Part shown: positions 62,082-64,000 of the stretch, piece after piece
Layout: every line of letters begins with the position of its first letter
Position numbering within the stretch: position 1 is the stretch's first letter
Assembly: GCF_002850255.1 (NCBI RefSeq)
Contig: NZ_CP022522.1
Span: 624,097-688,096 of the forward strand
Direction of reading: 5' to 3'
Source: Pseudoalteromonas sp. NC201
Lineage (GTDB): Bacteria > Pseudomonadota > Gammaproteobacteria > Enterobacterales > Alteromonadaceae
Length of the DNA stretch: 64,000 bases
Made by a program: the position numbers and the translations under genes
The notes under the pieces: generated by a model
What the model was told of the DNA's origin: nothing
The model's database searches: none
What the model saw: only the letters and a program-made list of their open reading frames with translations

Positions 62082-63988
62082 GCTTTGCCTATCCAGCTAC
62101 CTTCTAATCTTGCAACGCCTGCAGCTTCCAGTTGTTTTGCCTGCTTGCTGGTGGCAACACAGGGTACAATCAAGTCGATCCGCTTGGCATTGCAATGGCT
62201 TGCAAGATATTCAATGGAGCTCAGCAGCATCTCATCTTCATCCAAGTTTTCACAAATACTGGCTTCTAAACAAATGGCATCAAGTGGGAGTTTTAAGATC
62301 CGATTGATGGTAAGAAAGCCGCTATTCACACCCGTTACCGCAACATTTGCACCTTTTGCTTTTAACGACTGCATCATTAAGCTCATATCACTAAAGTTTT
62401 TGAGCACATCCGTTTCATTAAACTCAAATGTGATGAGTTGTGGCTGCGGGTAACGGCGTAGGATCTGGCTGATATATTCAAAATATTCTGCATCCGCGAT
62501 TTCACTGTGGCTCAATTGCATGCTCCAAGCATGGTTCGATTTACGAAAACGGGTGATGCATAACTCAAGTAGCTTCATGCTAATTTGTGCGCGGAGTTTT
62601 GGTTGCTTCATCACTGGATAAAAATGTTCGGCATCGATGATAGCGCCGCGCTCGTTAAGGACGCGTGCCGTGCAGTGGTACTGAATGTCAGCATGGTCGT
62701 GACAAGATTTACGCGGCGTAAAAAAAGGAATGATGCGGTCTGATTCACACGCGCTTTGCAGTAAACGGGTGAGGTGGAGATTTTTTGATTGTTGCTGGGG
62801 GTTTATTTGCAGCTGAGAATCAAAATAACACACTTGGGTATTTTGCTGTTGGGCCTGACGTAGCGCGAGAAAGGCATTTTCAAGTAACAACGCGCAATTG
62901 CCTTTAGCAACACCCGCACACAAATTAACGTATAAATGCGGCGCGTCGTATATGGGTTTTGCACAAGGGAATGACTCGGTTAAGTTCGCCAAATAATGCT
63001 CACCATTTTCGATGCTGGTAACTAGCGCAATTTTAGAGGTGGTAAGGCGGTAAACCTCAAACGGATGGGTAAACTCGCTAAAGTAGCTCATGACTTTTGC
63101 CATAACGTTATCGCCGACTTCCGTGCCATAGAAGCTAATGATATCCTCAAGCTCCTTCACCCATACTACGCTTAAGCATAGGTGTTGCGATTTAGAATAT
63201 TTAAGTGCTTGCTCAAGGGCGATACGGTTGCCAAATCCGGTGCGGCTATCCGTTGTTAAGGTCTTCTTGTAGTACATAAAGTACAAGCTCACGACAACCA
63301 AAAACATCACAAAGAAGAAGCTAGCGTCAATGGCGGCATCCATTACACTTTCTTGTAACCGACTTTCTAAATCGTGAATGGTTAAGTCTGCACCTGCTAT
63401 ATAAGTAGTGCCATCGGGTAGCACAAAAGGAATAAACACACTTTTAAAGTGGCCCCATTTGTCTTTGGCTATTTCAAACACAGGTTCGGTAGAGTGAAAG
63501 GCGCTTTTTAGGGTAATCGAAGCCTCGGAATAAACATCTTGATAACGTGTTAGTCGGTTGAGTTTAAGATCTTCTCGGGTGTAACTGGACGCGGTAAAGT
63601 GCACGTAAGGTGGTTTAAGCACCATGGTATAGACGTATTCAACATTTAAAGCACGGGCAAGCTCGGTGAGGGCATGGCTTTTTTGTTTAAACTCGGCTGG
63701 GGTTATTTGCTCTGGTGACTCGTGATACTTTTTGCCTACAATGACGTTGGCGCTGGTGGCTGCATTGATTAGCTGGGCGTCGATCCTCGCCATGATATCG
63801 CGACGCGTATCATAATAGTTGGCGATAACATAAATCGATAGGGCAGCTAAAAAGATAAAAGAGGCTAAAACGAGCCAAGCAACGGGGAGTCGGGAAGTAT
63901 AACCTGTGAGCCCTAAAAGCGGCGTTGCTTTTGTCGTAGGCTGCTTAGATTTAGCTTTGAGAGGTTGAGCTATACTCCGAGTATTCAT
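62066..63988 (-). CDS. Membrane sensor protein with degenerate GGDEF and EAL domains
   Basis: 640 residues. Membrane helices at about 35-57 and 215-238 enclose a periplasmic sensor domain with a Cache-like YVYTMVLKPPYVHF. The cytoplasmic part has GGDEF-fold traces (TDSRTGFGNRIALEQAL), but the active-site loop reads VYRLTTSKIALV with no GG(D/E)EF, and an EAL fold in which EAL is replaced (CTARVLNERG) and DDFGTG is VTGVNSG. Neither synthesis nor hydrolysis of c-di-GMP is expected; it may be a receptor or a scaffold, comparable in design to LapD or CsrD. Confidence 0.88.
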   Translation of the reverse strand: MNTRSIAQPLKAKSKQPTTKATPLLGLTGYTSRLPVAWLVLASFIFLAALSIYVIANYYDTRRDIMARIDAQLINAATSANVIVGKKYHESPEQITPAEFKQKSHALTELARALNVEYVYTMVLKPPYVHFTASSYTREDLKLNRLTRYQDVYSEASITLKSAFHSTEPVFEIAKDKWGHFKSVFIPFVLPDGTTYIAGADLTIHDLESRLQESVMDAAIDASFFFVMFLVVVSLYFMYYKKTLTTDSRTGFGNRIALEQALKYSKSQHLCLSVVWVKELEDIISFYGTEVGDNVMAKVMSYFSEFTHPFEVYRLTTSKIALVTSIENGEHYLANLTESFPCAKPIYDAPHLYVNLCAGVAKGNCALLLENAFLALRQAQQQNTQVCYFDSQLQINPQQQSKNLHLTRLLQSACESDRIIPFFTPRKSCHDHADIQYHCTARVLNERGAIIDAEHFYPVMKQPKLRAQISMKLLELCITRFRKSNHAWSMQLSHSEIADAEYFEYISQILRRYPQPQLITFEFNETDVLKNFSDMSLMMQSLKAKGANVAVTGVNSGFLTINRILKLPLDAICLEASICENLDEDEMLLSSIEYLASHCNAKRIDLIVPCVATSKQAKQLEAAGVARLEGSWIGKASGHL

Positions 63989-64000
63989 GATAATCCTTTA

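Overview
The window looks like a chromosomal segment of a marine gammaproteobacterium of the Alteromonadales, most likely Pseudoalteromonas. This is inferred from gene content (RfaH/JUMPstart-controlled exopolysaccharide operon, TviB/TviC, YjbH, curli genes, Mpl-UbiX), moderate-to-low GC and abundant GTAG-headed REP repeats. No tRNA, rRNA or CRISPR was seen.

Region 1 (1-10,650). The 3' end of a strongly codon-biased gene and a terminator are followed by a DsbA-like lipoprotein and an eleven-gene type II secretion-like operon in the unusual order G-E-F-H-I-J-K-L-M-C-like-D. The secretin is a lipoprotein and the C-like protein is very short. This may be a dedicated secretion system for the abundant protein encoded just upstream.

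Region 2 (11,212-17,081). A minus-strand trio (Wzz, a WecG/TagA-type glycosyltransferase, a Wzy-like polymerase) diverges from wecA. rfaH follows, with long non-coding stretches on both sides.

Region 3 (17,416-40,703). A JUMPstart/ops-like element precedes a 20-kb capsule/EPS operon: wza-wzb-wzc, a 22-unit REP array, tviB-tviC (UDP-GalNAcA), wzx, an ATP-grasp enzyme, an EpsG-type polymerase, three GT4 glycosyltransferases, a LbH acyltransferase, then a Pgl-like block. That block holds a PglC-like initiator, PglD-like acyltransferase, 3-hydroxyacyl-CoA dehydrogenase, PglE-like aminotransferase and WbpM/PglF-like dehydratase, and suggests a 4-N-acylated dideoxy-amino sugar, possibly 3-hydroxybutyrylated. 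A YjbH-like outer-membrane protein follows another REP array. The most AT-rich genes (about 24.7-33 kb) look horizontally acquired.

Region 4 (40,704-50,353). REP islands alternate with two paralogous large lipoproteins, a degenerate tyrosine-recombinase-like protein, a RHH/VOC divergent pair, a RAYT (the transposase-like protein expected to act on REPs) and galU. The REPs share a GTAG head and a TTTA-type loop but use different stems.

Region 5 (50,354-64,000). A MITE-like element, a secreted S8 protease with P and PKD domains, a curli locus (one giant curlin plus csgE, csgF, csgG), mpl-ubiX, a two-gene ABC exporter, a TrmB-like methyltransferase and a membrane protein with degenerate GGDEF and EAL domains.

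Overall the segment is devoted to building the cell surface: protein secretion, polysaccharide, amyloid and extracellular protease. It is heavily decorated by a REP/RAYT system.
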